Shown: in pieces, positions 7,868 through 16,835 of the stretch
Layout: the number at the start of each line of letters is the position of its first letter
How positions within the stretch are numbered: position 1 is the stretch's first letter
Program-made: the position numbers and the translations under genes
Assembly (NCBI GenBank): GCA_035628915.1
Contig: DASPIW010000059.1
Coordinates: 53,314-117,313, forward strand
Direction of reading: 5' to 3'
Source of the DNA: JARBUG01 sp035628915
GTDB taxonomy: Bacteria > Bacillota > Sulfobacillia > Symbiobacteriales > Symbiobacteriaceae
Length of the DNA stretch: 64,000 bases
Notes under the pieces: generated by a model
Told to the model about the DNA's origin: nothing
The model's input: only the letters and a program-made list of their open reading frames with translations
The model's database searches: none

Positions 7868-9829
7868 CTACCTTGCCTTCTGCGTGATTCGTATCCGTTC
7901 GTGGTGGGCAATTGTAACCAGGGCTTCTTCATCCAGTTCCTCGACGACGTGCAGGGTTCCGCCGGCCGCACGTACCAGCTCTTCCAAATAGCGCCGGCTG
8001 GGTTGGAGCCCAATGCAGCCGAACGGCACGCGCCCGGCGCCAATGCATCTGGCCGCTTCGAGTGCGTCGGCCAGGGGGTCGACCGACCACTTCGGCACGG
8101 TGGGAATGCCGTCGGTAATGAGGAGCAGCAGGGGACGGCGCACCCGGGACTGGCGAATCAGGTCCATGGACTGGGTGAGGCCGTGGGCCAGCGGCGTCAG
8201 CCCCATGGGCTGGATGCGCGACAGGCCGTCTTCGACCTGGGTGTAGTCCCGGGTGAACGGCACGTGGACCCGCACGTCCCGTTCCTGAAAGGCGATGACG
8301 GCGATGCGGTCGCGGGTGGAGACGAGGAGGTGGCGCGCCAGGTGCTTCGCCGCGAGGATGCGCCGGCCGGCCATGGATGCGCTGGCGTCAATCAGCAGGC
8401 AGATGTTGAGGGGCTGCTCGCCGGAGCGCAGGTGGACGTGGATGTCCTGGCGCTCAAGTCGGATGCCGCTTGGCTGTGGGCCACCGGTGCGGATATGCTC
8501 GAGCCGGGTTCGCTTCAGGCCCATACGAATGGTGTCCGGCACGGCCAGGTCGCCCAGCCAGGCGCCGGGCTCGGCAGGAGCAGTACCCCGGATGGGGCCG
8601 TAGCGGACGTCGGCAGACGGTTTCGCCTTCCCCTGCCCGGGCTGCCGCCTCGTCTTCCGGGTGGAGGCTGGCATGCGCCGGATGAGCTTGCGGAAGCGGA
8701 GCTTGACGTCGCGCAGGTGCCGGTCCAGGTAGGCGGCGAGCTCCTTGCCGGCATCCGTCAGCCGCAAACCGCGGATGTCGCGCCGGACGAGCCCTTCGGA
8801 CTCCAGCTGGTTGATGATGAATGGCGCCTGTGAGCTGCCGGAGCCGTAGAGCGACGACCAGCCCTGCTCGCGGGTCAGCTCGTCCAGGACCCGCTTCACT
8901 TCATCGGGCGAGCCAAGCTTGCGGGACAGCTCAAGAGCGGCCTGGAGTCGCCGCTCGGTCTCCAGGGCGTCCCAGCCGGAAGCCGGGGATGCGTCGGCGC
9001 CGTAGGCTCCGGGCGGGGCCCCGGGCGCCCCCCCGGGCCCCGGCGCCCCCGGCGCCGATTCCGGGCCCGGGACCCCGGCGGTGGCGGCGCCCGGCCCCGC
9101 GCCGCGGGCGCCGGAGCGGAGAGACTGACCGGCGCCGTTTTCGCCGCCGGCCCGCCTTTCTCCCCCGCCTGCCGGTGACGGCGTGCCGCCGTTCGGCTTA
9201 TTCCCGCGCAGGAAGCTATCGGAATCCGGGTCGGCATAATGCGACAGGTCAAGACTTGTCCCGTCCGACCAGCGGCTGTGGCTCAGCTTTTCAATGCGGC
9301 GCAGTTCAACGCCCTGGGCTTCAACCGCCTGCTCCACCGCGCTCACCATGTCGAGCAGATGGTGCAGCTGCTCGTCCGTCAGCCGGCCCGCCAGGTGGAC
9401 ATGGTTGCGGTGCGCCGCCCGCAGTGAGGCCTTCTGGCCGTACGTCAGGTCGCCAGTCACCCGTCCGCCGCCGAGGCTGGTCTGCAAGTCGAAGTAGTCG
9501 AGCAGCTCCATGCCTTCCCCGCCGGCGGCGGGCACCCCGGCAAGGGCCTCCCGGAGCCGGGCGGCCACCGCTTTGTGATCCACATCTGCCACGGCGTGGA
9601 ATATGTCAATGTGGATGATGTCGCCCGGACTGGCTCGACCATAGTAGGCCTGTCCCACGTCGGACGTGCTGAGCACGGTAACGACATGGGGCGATGCCGC
9701 CTCAACGGTATGGACCTGCCGGCTGACGACGGCCGCCTCGCCGAGGCGGGCGCCCCGCCGCCGCACGACGGTGCGGCGCAGTTTTTCGTACCAGGGAACC
9801 TGGCCCAGCGCGGGCCCCAGACCCATCAC
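7868..9829 (-). CDS. VWA-domain protein, ChlD/MoxR-partner type
   Basis: 653 residues. The C-terminal 180 residues form a von Willebrand A domain with an intact MIDAS: DASAS near 480, a conserved Thr in the GLTPLAHG stretch and ITDGIP. The central part (about 220-320) is a low-complexity Gly/Ala/Pro-rich linker. The N-terminal region is unlike known domains I can name. Its GTG start overlaps the stop of the upstream AAA+ gene (GTGATG), so the two are translationally coupled. Such ATPase/VWA pairs act like Mg-chelatase I/D or MoxR/VWA chaperone systems that insert metals or remodel complexes; the client is unknown. Confidence 0.8.
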   Translation of the reverse strand: MMGLGPALGQVPWYEKLRRTVVRRRGARLGEAAVVSRQVHTVEAASPHVVTVLSTSDVGQAYYGRASPGDIIHIDIFHAVADVDHKAVAARLREALAGVPAAGGEGMELLDYFDLQTSLGGGRVTGDLTYGQKASLRAAHRNHVHLAGRLTDEQLHHLLDMVSAVEQAVEAQGVELRRIEKLSHSRWSDGTSLDLSHYADPDSDSFLRGNKPNGGTPSPAGGGERRAGGENGAGQSLRSGARGAGPGAATAGVPGPESAPGAPGPGGAPGAPPGAYGADASPASGWDALETERRLQAALELSRKLGSPDEVKRVLDELTREQGWSSLYGSGSSQAPFIINQLESEGLVRRDIRGLRLTDAGKELAAYLDRHLRDVKLRFRKLIRRMPASTRKTRRQPGQGKAKPSADVRYGPIRGTAPAEPGAWLGDLAVPDTIRMGLKRTRLEHIRTGGPQPSGIRLERQDIHVHLRSGEQPLNICLLIDASASMAGRRILAAKHLARHLLVSTRDRIAVIAFQERDVRVHVPFTRDYTQVEDGLSRIQPMGLTPLAHGLTQSMDLIRQSRVRRPLLLLITDGIPTVPKWSVDPLADALEAARCIGAGRVPFGCIGLQPSRRYLEELVRAAGGTLHVVEELDEEALVTIAHHERIRITQKAR

Positions 9830-11439
9830 CTGCGCCCCAGCTCCTCTTCCGTGCGAATCAGCTCCTGGTCGACCAACTGGGAGATGGGACGGGCGCGGTT
9901 CGGTGGCGCCACGGGGGGCGTGGTCAGCGGGTCGGCCATTTCGACCTGTCCCGCGCCCGGTCCGCTGCCTCCCTTGCCCGCTTGCCCCTGCTGGCCGGCA
10001 CTGCCCCGGGCGCCCGGCTCCCGTGCAGCCTCGTGCTGCTCAGCCCGCTGGAACAACTGCCCCGGCCGCGGGGGTGTAACTGCCCGGGGCGCCGGCATGT
10101 GTTGAGTCACAGTCCGGCCTTCCGGCCGGAGCTGCGGCTGCGCCTGCCCCAGACCCAGGTTTCTGCGAAGGCCCGCCACCGCCCTGCCCAGCCACCCGGG
10201 CTGCCCCGGCTGGGCCGGGTCGGCGGGACGGGGCGGAAACTGGGTGGCGTACACCCGGGGCGAAGCTGCCGTCGGCTTGTCCACCGGCGGCGGCTCTTTT
10301 TCCGCAAGTGCAGCAGCCGGTACGGCAGCCCCGAAGCTGATTGACGAGAGACGCGGCCGGCTGGCCAGCGGGGCAGCGGGCGCCTCTGCACCGGAGCCCA
10401 TCGCCGACAAGTGAGCGGTCACTTTCTTGATGGTCTCCCCATCCACCCGGTGCCGCAGCGCCAGGGGCGTTACACGGGCCAGGTCCTCGGCGGCGGCTTC
10501 GCCCCGGTCGGAAAGGCAGGCGGTCAGCCGCATGCCCAGTTGAATCGCCTGCACTGCCCGCAGGCTCTCGACGTTAAACCGGCTGTATAGCTCGGCGATG
10601 TGCTGCCGCAGCGTCGGCGGCACCTGCACGCCACGCAGCGCCGTCACCCGGCCCGCCAGGCGCGAGCGGAAGAGCTCGGCCCGGGTCTCATCCGCCGGCG
10701 AAAGCGGGCGATGCCAGCCGGCGCCGCCGCTCTGTGCCAGAATCTCCTCCACCACCGCGGCATCGCCGGGCCGGTCGGTGTAGACGGCGAAGTCAAACCG
10801 GTCGGAGAGCTGGCGGCGGATATCTTCCAGTGGTCCGGGGTCCTCATCCGGGTTGGAGGCCGCCCAGACGGTGACCTGCACGGGCAGTTCTACCGCGGGC
10901 AGACCGGTCTCTTCGATCTGAACCCGGCCCGGTTTGGTCCCCATGACGTCCAGGAGTACATCGGCCAGTTCCGGGGCGGTCTCCGCCAATCGGTTGATTT
11001 CGTCGACGAAAATGATGCCGCGGTGCGCCTGCGGAATAGTGCCAGGCAGCAGTGCAGCTTCGGGATGGGTCGGGTTGACGAGCCGGCTCAGGTCAATAGA
11101 GCCCACGACGGTACCGACCTTCGCCGAGTGGGAGATTTCAAGAAACGGCATGGGCACCCACTCTTCGCCCAGGGCGGCTGCCTCTGCCGCCGCCAGGCCG
11201 CGGTGGGCAGGGCAGTGCGGGAACGCCGGGTCGCAATTGTAAAGGCAGCCCTTGATGCGCCGGATGCGCGGCAGCGCCCGGCGCACCGCGCGCATGATGC
11301 TGGTTTTTCCCGTGCCGCGAAGCCCTTCGGCATGCAGGTGAAGCGGCTGGCCCGCAGCGGCCGCCAGCAGCGACATCTCGATGGCTCTGAACAGCCCGTC
11401 GTTGCCGGAATGGCGCACAAGGCCGAGGACAGAATCCAT
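9826..11439 (-). CDS. AAA+ ATPase, magnesium-chelatase ChlI / MoxR-like
   Basis: 537 residues from the chosen ATG at 11439, preceded by a run of seven G; the frame is open to 11562 but the added 41 residues look non-coding. Walker A is GLRGTGKTS at 39-47, and Walker B with sensor is GIIFVDEINR near 140, followed by an ASNPDEDPG sensor region. Residues 65-76 contain three cysteines (C-x3-C-x6-C) just after Walker A, possibly an extra metal site. After the helical lid at about 340 comes a Pro/Ala/Gln-rich tail with no recognisable fold. Coupled to the VWA protein, its probable partner. Confidence 0.8.
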   Translation of the reverse strand: MDSVLGLVRHSGNDGLFRAIEMSLLAAAAGQPLHLHAEGLRGTGKTSIMRAVRRALPRIRRIKGCLYNCDPAFPHCPAHRGLAAAEAAALGEEWVPMPFLEISHSAKVGTVVGSIDLSRLVNPTHPEAALLPGTIPQAHRGIIFVDEINRLAETAPELADVLLDVMGTKPGRVQIEETGLPAVELPVQVTVWAASNPDEDPGPLEDIRRQLSDRFDFAVYTDRPGDAAVVEEILAQSGGAGWHRPLSPADETRAELFRSRLAGRVTALRGVQVPPTLRQHIAELYSRFNVESLRAVQAIQLGMRLTACLSDRGEAAAEDLARVTPLALRHRVDGETIKKVTAHLSAMGSGAEAPAAPLASRPRLSSISFGAAVPAAALAEKEPPPVDKPTAASPRVYATQFPPRPADPAQPGQPGWLGRAVAGLRRNLGLGQAQPQLRPEGRTVTQHMPAPRAVTPPRPGQLFQRAEQHEAAREPGARGSAGQQGQAGKGGSGPGAGQVEMADPLTTPPVAPPNRARPISQLVDQELIRTEEELGRR

Positions 11440-11548
11440 GTTGACCCCCCCGGTGATTGCTCCTATTAGTGTAACCACCCAGGGGGAGAAAACTTTCGCA
11501 GGCCGTGTTGGCGAATCAGGCGATTCGTTCGCCAAATTCCTCGGGTCG

Positions 11549-12619
11549 TCATAAGTCCGCAAGTTGGCTCAGCAGTAGCTCCCGTCGGTGTTCAGCCCAC
11601 CACTTCAGCCCGGCCACGCCTGTCGAAAAGCGCCTCCGGACTTCGGCGCCCTGTTGGTTCTTGTCAAACCATGCGCCAACGGCCGCGCTCATTTTGTCGA
11701 TCATGGGCAGGACGGCCTCCGCCGATAGCGGACCATGCAGATGATCGACAAACAGCTTCTTGTACTGGCGCCGGTAGATGGGCGTGGCCAGGAGGCGGTG
11801 CGAAAGCTTGTTCCAACCTTCCACGGGCACCCGGTCCAAGCGGGCGGGGCGCCCGTGAACGTCAATACCCCAGGTTGCGTCGTAGTCCCAGGGAGTGATC
11901 CGGAAGACGCCGCTGTCCGGATCACGGTAGAGCGCGTAGTTGTGGACGAACCCATCGCGGTTGCCCACATAGACGGCCACCATCAGCCATCTCAGGTACC
12001 CCGGCACGTCGAAGCACCTTTCCGCAACAGCGGGAAAGCGGCTGTCGGAGGCAAGGTTCAGATCCATGATCAGCCGCCGCAGGGGGGCAGGGTCAGCTTG
12101 CTGGACCAGGCGGTAACCCACGTCGAGCGGCTGCTTCAGCGCTTTGGTGTTTGGGCTGATCAAGCCGAAGTTGGCGTTGCGGTTGAGCGCGTAGTAGATA
12201 AACCCGGGCTTCCACCCGCGGCGGGTGCAAAAATCGCTGTCGACGGACTCCAGGGCCATGTATAGCGCTGGGTTTTCCCGCCCGATGCGAAGCTCCGTGT
12301 GCCGGCAAAGGGGCGCCGGCGCCCCGACGTTGTGAAAGAGCTGGAAACTCAGGGCCGAGCGCATCATGGTGGGATCAATGTAGTCGGCGTTGAGATGAAG
12401 TCGGCGTACCCGGTGCCCGTCCGGGGGCCCATCGGGCAGCTTTGTGTCTTCCAGGTCCACTTGGAGCGATTTCTTCGGGAATTTCCGCGAGTGTGCCCCC
12501 CGAATTTTGACCAGGGCGGGCAGCGCCTCCGCCCCGTTCCACCGGATCGTCCCGGCGACGCGCCCTGCGGCCAGGCGGCTCCACGGCGACTCTCCCAGCT
12601 CCAGCTCGCATTGATGCAT
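11549..12619 (-). CDS. CotH-family protein (spore-coat kinase fold)
   Basis: 356 residues that match the CotH kinase family, which includes spore-coat proteins that phosphorylate other coat proteins with an atypical protein-kinase fold. Visible landmarks: KIRGAHSRKFPKKS near 38-51 (the lysine-containing ATP-site segment), the LNADYIDPTMMRS stretch, GNRDGFVHNYALY near 218, and ITPWDYDATWG (metal-binding Asp). It has no signal peptide. It lies upstream of the AAA+/VWA pair on the same strand with about 110 nt between. The match is good; spore location is inferred from family and from the sporulating host. Confidence 0.85.
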   Translation of the reverse strand: MHQCELELGESPWSRLAAGRVAGTIRWNGAEALPALVKIRGAHSRKFPKKSLQVDLEDTKLPDGPPDGHRVRRLHLNADYIDPTMMRSALSFQLFHNVGAPAPLCRHTELRIGRENPALYMALESVDSDFCTRRGWKPGFIYYALNRNANFGLISPNTKALKQPLDVGYRLVQQADPAPLRRLIMDLNLASDSRFPAVAERCFDVPGYLRWLMVAVYVGNRDGFVHNYALYRDPDSGVFRITPWDYDATWGIDVHGRPARLDRVPVEGWNKLSHRLLATPIYRRQYKKLFVDHLHGPLSAEAVLPMIDKMSAAVGAWFDKNQQGAEVRRRFSTGVAGLKWWAEHRRELLLSQLADL

Positions 12620-12767
12620 GGGTCACACCCTTCCGTACCCTTTCCTACCTTTCTATGCGCCCCGGGCGTGGGAGGCGCCCCGGTCCGGGGTCGGGTGTGA
12701 AGGAGGCGAACGGTTCGAAGGGCTCCCCTTGTGTCAGCGAAGGCTGCGAATGTGGGGTACTGGAGAC

Positions 12768-12942
12768 ATTTTGCCACGGAGGGCACGGAAGGCGCGGAGG
12801 ACACGGAGTGGGACGATGAAATGGCCGCGGATTGGTGCGCGTTGGTTTCCAAATCGCCATCCGCGTCTTCAGCGGCCATTTCAACAGCCCCCATCCACTG
12901 CCGCGATTTCCGTGTCCCCTTCCGCGTCTCCGTGGTAAAAAT
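12768..12942. repeat. Palindromic CACGGAG-type dispersed repeat, copy A
   Basis: Element of about 175 bp filling most of the gap between the CotH and cation-efflux genes. The left arm starts TTTTGCCACGGAGGGCACGG and continues in 9-bp units of the form RCGGARGRC. The right arm is its approximate inverse and ends CTCCGTGGTAAAAAT. Short open frames here translate to Thr-Glu-Gly repeats and are artefacts. Related copies are at 22523 and 36122. Confidence 0.75.
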
Positions 12943-12987
12943 CCCGTTCCCATTCCCACATGCAAGACCCGAAATGTGACAAATGTT

Positions 12988-13845
12988 CTACGGCAGCGGC
13001 TCCGGGTGGATCAGCACGTGCGCCAACGGATACCGCTCGCGGATCGCCTCCTCGATCTGATCGCAGACCTGGTGGACCTCCTGCAGGGGTCGGTCCCCCG
13101 GAACGACCAGGTGAAAATCGACGTGCCGCACGGCACCGCTGCGGCGGGTCCGCAAATCGTGGAACTCCACGTACCGTGCCCGGAAGCGCTCAATCAGCCC
13201 GATGATCTCCGCCTCCTCATCCGCCGGGAGTCGAGCGTCCACCAGGGGTCGGAGGGCCTCGGCGCACAACTGGAGTCCCGCCCGGGTAATCAGCGCCGCC
13301 ACGGCCAGCGCTGCCACGGGGTCCAGCCACCGGAAGCCCGTCACCTGCGCCAGTCCCAGCCCGACAAACACCCCGAGCGAGGTCCACACATCCGTACGCA
13401 GGTGCAGGGCATCCGCCTCCAGGGCCATGGAGTCATGCTTCCTGGCAACCCGGAAGAGGTTCGCCGACACGAGCCAGTTCAGCCCCGCCGACAGGACCAT
13501 GACCGCCATGCCCGGCGCCAGCATATGGGCGGTTTCGGCCGACCGCAGCTTGCCCAGCGCCTCTACCACGATCCAACCTGCGGCAGCCACGATCAGGGCG
13601 CCTTCCACCAGAGCCGACAGGTTCTCCACCTTGCCGTGGCCGTACGCATGATTGCGGTCCGCCGGACGGCTGCTTACCCTCACGCTCAGGAGCGCAATCA
13701 CGGCGGCCAGGAGATCGACCGCGGAATGAATGGCCTCCGACATGACGCTTACGGATCCAATAGCGGCGCCCACGACCAGCTTTACAACCACGAGCAGCAC
13801 ATTGGAGGCCACGGAAATCCTGGCGGCAAGCACCTTCTGATCCAC
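12988..13845 (-). CDS. Cation diffusion facilitator (CDF) family transporter
   Basis: Proton-driven efflux of divalent metals (Zn, Fe, Mn or Co) across the cytoplasmic membrane. 285 residues from GTG at 13845, chosen because AAGGAG lies about 9 nt upstream; the open frame continues 23 codons further without support. The family's metal-site pairs are present: HSAVD in SEAIHSAVDL (TM2) and HLRTD in DALHLRTDVW (TM5). The C-terminal cytoplasmic domain has the usual HDLRTRRSG and VHQVCDQIE features. Which metal is exported cannot be told from these residues. Confidence 0.92.
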   Translation of the reverse strand: MDQKVLAARISVASNVLLVVVKLVVGAAIGSVSVMSEAIHSAVDLLAAVIALLSVRVSSRPADRNHAYGHGKVENLSALVEGALIVAAAGWIVVEALGKLRSAETAHMLAPGMAVMVLSAGLNWLVSANLFRVARKHDSMALEADALHLRTDVWTSLGVFVGLGLAQVTGFRWLDPVAALAVAALITRAGLQLCAEALRPLVDARLPADEEAEIIGLIERFRARYVEFHDLRTRRSGAVRHVDFHLVVPGDRPLQEVHQVCDQIEEAIRERYPLAHVLIHPEPLP

Positions 13846-13918
13846 CCGCCGGTCACTCCTTCCGGACAGTTGAAGCCAGCAAAGATTGTTTCCCCAAGGA
13901 AACTTCCCCAACACGGAG

Positions 13919-13953
13919 AAAGACTCGCCAGAGCTATTCGCTCCGCGAGTCTT
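13919..13953 (-). terminator. Rho-independent terminator after the NUDIX gene
   Basis: Ten-base perfect stem, AAAGACTCGC with GCGAGTCTTT, around a 15-nt loop; on the minus strand it ends in CTTTCT. It lies 45 nt beyond the stop codon of the leftward NUDIX gene and before the CDF gene. Confidence 0.65.
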
Positions 13954-13997
13954 TCCGTTATGTTTCGTATTCTAGCATGCTATGGGCATTCGGGCAA

Positions 13998-14507
13998 TTA
14001 CCAGGTGTGCGGAAGGGGGCGCAGGCGGCCGTACGTCTCGTCACCCCACCGCAGCAGTGCAACGATGGAGCGGGCATCGACAATCTCACCGTTGCGGACG
14101 GCATCCATCGCTTCAAAGTACGGTAGGAACTCCACCTGCAGATCCTCCGACTCATCAAAGCGCATCAGGCCCGGCTCCATGTGCTGGGCCACGAAGCAAT
14201 AGACTTCTTCGGACGAGTAGCCGGGCGCCGGGTAGAACGTGCCAACCAGCCGCAGATCCCTCGGCTTGAGGCCGGTCTCTGCTTCCATTTCCCGACGGGC
14301 GGCCTCTTCCGGCGCCTCGTTTACCCGCCGGCGCCCGCCGGGCAGTTCCAGGCTGGTCCGCCCGATCCCGGGGCGATACTGACGGACAAATACGATCCGA
14401 TCTTCCGTCGTCAGCGCCAGGACGCAGACTGAACCGGGATGATCCACCACATCCCGGGTGAACTCACGGCCCCGGACTGTCACCTTCACGGGCCGGATCT
14501 CATACAT
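13998..14507 (-). CDS. NUDIX hydrolase, ADP-ribose pyrophosphatase-like
   Basis: 169 residues from ATG at 14507. The NUDIX box is at about 73-95: GGRRRVNE then 7 residues then REMEAETGL. One of the paired metal-binding glutamates of REUxEExGU is Ala here (REMEAETGL), while the other is kept. The DHPGSVCVLAL and VRQYRPG segments match ADP-ribose/NDP-sugar pyrophosphatases. An in-frame ATG at 14552 is a possible earlier start, and the frame stays open further, overlapping the divergent MFS gene. Confidence 0.85.
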   Translation of the reverse strand: MYEIRPVKVTVRGREFTRDVVDHPGSVCVLALTTEDRIVFVRQYRPGIGRTSLELPGGRRRVNEAPEEAARREMEAETGLKPRDLRLVGTFYPAPGYSSEEVYCFVAQHMEPGLMRFDESEDLQVEFLPYFEAMDAVRNGEIVDARSIVALLRWGDETYGRLRPLPHTW

Positions 14508-14646
14508 CCCCGGAGCACCCCTTTCCTTTCCGAAACGGCTCTCTTGTAGCATTCCCCTTATCTTCCCTGACAGTTCGGCGCCCACGCCGTTCTCCCCTTC
14601 AACATTTCCATGGAAGAGGAAGAACCGGGGATACTGACGTATATTT

Positions 14647-14662
14647 CTATATCGAGATATAG
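14647..14662. promoter_or_regulatory. Perfect palindrome upstream of the MFS gene
   Basis: CTATATC-GA-GATATAG, two perfect 7-bp arms, lies immediately before the ribosome site (AGGGGAT) of the rightward MFS gene and in the divergent region with the NUDIX gene. Position and symmetry suggest an operator or an mRNA hairpin hiding the ribosome site; no regulator gene is adjacent. Confidence 0.4.
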
Positions 14663-14673
14663 GGGATGAAGCT

Positions 14674-15828
14674 TTGCAAATGCGCGGCCGCCTACCACGT
14701 GTGCTGCTGGTGATCATGGGATCGAGCTTTCTTTTGAACCTCGGCTGGAACATTTACCGGTCGGTCTTCAGCAACTTCGCAGCTGAAGAGCTCCTGGTCA
14801 CCCCCGATCAGTATGGCTGGCTGGAAGGCATCCGGGAAGTGCCCGGGCTGCTCACGATCGTCATCTTCGCGCTGGCAGCGCGTATCGGCGACTCCCGTAC
14901 CTACACGATCAGTGTAGCCCTCACCGGCCTGGGCATTTTCATGTACGCCACGTCGCATACCTATGCAGATCTGATCATCGCCACGATCATTCAGAGCACG
15001 GGCTTTCACATCTGGTCCGTCGTCCAGGACTCGACGGTCATCAAGGCGGTCGATCCGAACGACCGCGCCCGGCAGTTGGGGCGCATCAACAGTGTGGCGG
15101 CGGCCGCAACGCTGCTTGGCATGGGCCTGGTGACCGTGTCGGGCCGCTGGGTGGGCATCCGGTCCTACTTTATCGCGGGCGGCCTCATCATCGTGGCCGG
15201 AGCCTGCCTGTCCATGCTCATGAAACCGGCAACCGACGGCAAACGACCTGTGCAGTTCGTGATTCGGCGGAAGTATCAGTCGTATTATGTCCTGACCCTA
15301 TTGCAGGGCGCCCGGCGCCACATCGTCCTCACCTTCGCCTCCTTCGCGCTGGTGAAGCTGCATGGCGCGTCGGTGCAAACCATGGCGCTTCTGCTGGCGG
15401 TGCACAGTGCTATGGCGATTTGGACGCGCCCCATGATCGGGCGCCTGATCGACCGACTGGGCGAGCAGCGGGCCCTCTCCATCAACTATGGAGCCGTGGC
15501 CGCCGTCTTTCTGGGCTATGCGTTCGCTCCGCAGGCCTGGATGGCATACGCCCTCTTCGTGCTGGACAACGTTCTGACGGGATTTGACATCGCCGTGTCG
15601 ACCCACGCCGGGCGGATCATTCCACAGGAAGAGCTCTCCTCGTCGCTGGCCACGGGCACGACGATCAACCACATTTTCGGCGTGCTGGTGCCTGTGGCAG
15701 GCGGCGTTCTGTGGACCATGTTCGGCCCGCGGGTGCCGTTCCTGATGGGCGTCGCCCTGGTGCTCACCGCCATGGTGTACTCGTGGAATCTGGATGCGCG
15801 TCTTGCAGCTTTGCAGAAGACAGTGTGA
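14674..15828 (+). CDS. MFS transporter
   Basis: 384 residues with about ten to twelve hydrophobic segments and the major-facilitator layout of two six-helix halves joined by a basic loop near 195-215 (FVIRRKYQSYY). The motif-A-like loop between helices 2 and 3 (ALAARIGDSRT) and the equivalent in the second half (MIGRLIDRLGEQ) support this. The start is TTG at 14674 with AGGGGAT upstream; ATG at 14680 is the alternative. The substrate is unknown, and no neighbouring pathway suggests one. Confidence 0.85.
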   Translation: MQMRGRLPRVLLVIMGSSFLLNLGWNIYRSVFSNFAAEELLVTPDQYGWLEGIREVPGLLTIVIFALAARIGDSRTYTISVALTGLGIFMYATSHTYADLIIATIIQSTGFHIWSVVQDSTVIKAVDPNDRARQLGRINSVAAAATLLGMGLVTVSGRWVGIRSYFIAGGLIIVAGACLSMLMKPATDGKRPVQFVIRRKYQSYYVLTLLQGARRHIVLTFASFALVKLHGASVQTMALLLAVHSAMAIWTRPMIGRLIDRLGEQRALSINYGAVAAVFLGYAFAPQAWMAYALFVLDNVLTGFDIAVSTHAGRIIPQEELSSSLATGTTINHIFGVLVPVAGGVLWTMFGPRVPFLMGVALVLTAMVYSWNLDARLAALQKTV

Positions 15829-15974
15829 GGTGTGCCTCCCGCTCACCAGCACCCAGGTCCACTCGTTTTGCGAAGAAGAAAACCGCCAAGCCAAGCGCGG
15901 ACGGGGCCTGACCCGGACAGGGAAGGCATGGGGGCGGCAGGAGTTAAGTCCGCCGCATCGCCGCCTTAGTTCAA

Positions 15975-16097
15975 CGATGCTCACAAATGACAACGTGCCT
16001 GAGGAGGCGCCGCAACGCAGTTGGCGCCGACCAAGCCCGGAGGGCCGTCTGCCGCGTCAAGCATGCAGACGGCCCTCGTTGTCGTTTGTGAGCATCG
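15975..16097. other. Large nested inverted repeat, possible structured RNA or mobile remnant
   Basis: Sits in the 347-bp gap between convergent genes. Outer arms of 21 bp (15975-15995 / 16077-16097) differ at one base, which would be a G-U pair in plus-strand RNA. Inside are a 6-bp GGCGCC hairpin (16006-16011 / 16023-16028) and a 13-bp perfect hairpin (16040-16052 / 16065-16077) stacked directly on the outer stem. Together they would fold as a three-way junction. It may act as a terminator, a small RNA or a MITE-like remnant. The rest of the gap shows nothing else. Confidence 0.6.
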
Positions 16098-16175
16098 ATT
16101 ACCAAGGTAAGGGCGGCGTAGCGGTGGCGTACTCCTGCCGACCACATGCCCCACCCAAACCCGACATCCCAAAGA

Positions 16176-16700
16176 TCAGTCCCCGTCCGCAGCCAACCCG
16201 CACTCCACCGCAAACCTGGCAATCCCGGATGCGATCAGCACGGTATCCACTACTTCCTCAGCGTGCTCTTCGGAAAAGCCGGCCATCTCAAGCCGCTCCG
16301 GATCAGCCCCCTCGGGATCAAGGCAGCACTCCCGGGCAAAGGCCAGCATCTGGCGCAGCTCCGACGAAAACTCCGGGCAATCGCCCTGCTCCGCCAGACT
16401 CTGCACCACCGGCGGTGCGATGCCCAGCTGAGACAGGCTGTCGCTGTGGAACCTGACGCTATACCGGCAGCCCTGCTCCCGGGAGACGACCAGGGCGATC
16501 ATCTCCTTGACGGTCCGGGGCAGACTCCCCTCCAGCACGGTCCGGCGGAAGGCGGTCCAGTTCTGAACCAGCACGTCGTGGCCGACCGCCGCCATCGCCC
16601 GGAAGACGGCGGGCACGGTGCCGAGGCCCAGGCGGGACCGAATCTCGCCGAAAACCCCGGAAAGGGCGCCCTCGCTGTCTGACACCATCCGAGGCACCAT
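16176..16700 (-). CDS. Carboxymuconolactone decarboxylase / AhpD-like family protein
   Basis: 174 residues from ATG at 16700, the start placed best behind AAGGAGGGG. The all-helical AhpD-like fold is suggested by LPRTVKEMIALVVSREQGCRYSVRFHSDSL. The family's CxxC-x3-H catalytic motif appears as C-R-Y-S-V-R-F-H, so the second cysteine is Ser. A canonical thiol peroxidase cycle would therefore be impaired. Ends with LIASGIARFAVECGL. It may serve a different redox or structural role. Confidence 0.75.
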   Translation of the reverse strand: MVPRMVSDSEGALSGVFGEIRSRLGLGTVPAVFRAMAAVGHDVLVQNWTAFRRTVLEGSLPRTVKEMIALVVSREQGCRYSVRFHSDSLSQLGIAPPVVQSLAEQGDCPEFSSELRQMLAFARECCLDPEGADPERLEMAGFSEEHAEEVVDTVLIASGIARFAVECGLAADGD

Positions 16701-16799
16701 CCCCACCCCTCCTTATGCACACCGTATCGATCTATTATGTTCAAATTTTACAATATCTAGCTGGTACATGCTAGTCCCAGATCGGGGGCAGAAGCAAGA

Positions 16800-16827
16800 A
16801 ACCGGCACCAGAATGCTGGTGCCGGTT
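16800..16827 (-). terminator. Rho-independent terminator of secD-secF
   Basis: Twelve-base perfect stem, AACCGGCACCAG with CTGGTGCCGGTT, and a 4-nt loop (AATG on the plus strand). On the minus strand it continues as TCTTGCTTC. It begins nine bases past the secF stop codon. Confidence 0.9.
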
Positions 16828-16835
16828 ACATGTGC

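Noticed and set aside
12731..12979. Frames giving Thr-Glu-Gly-type repeats
   Set aside because: Produced by the 9-bp units of dispersed repeat copy A, not by selection for protein.
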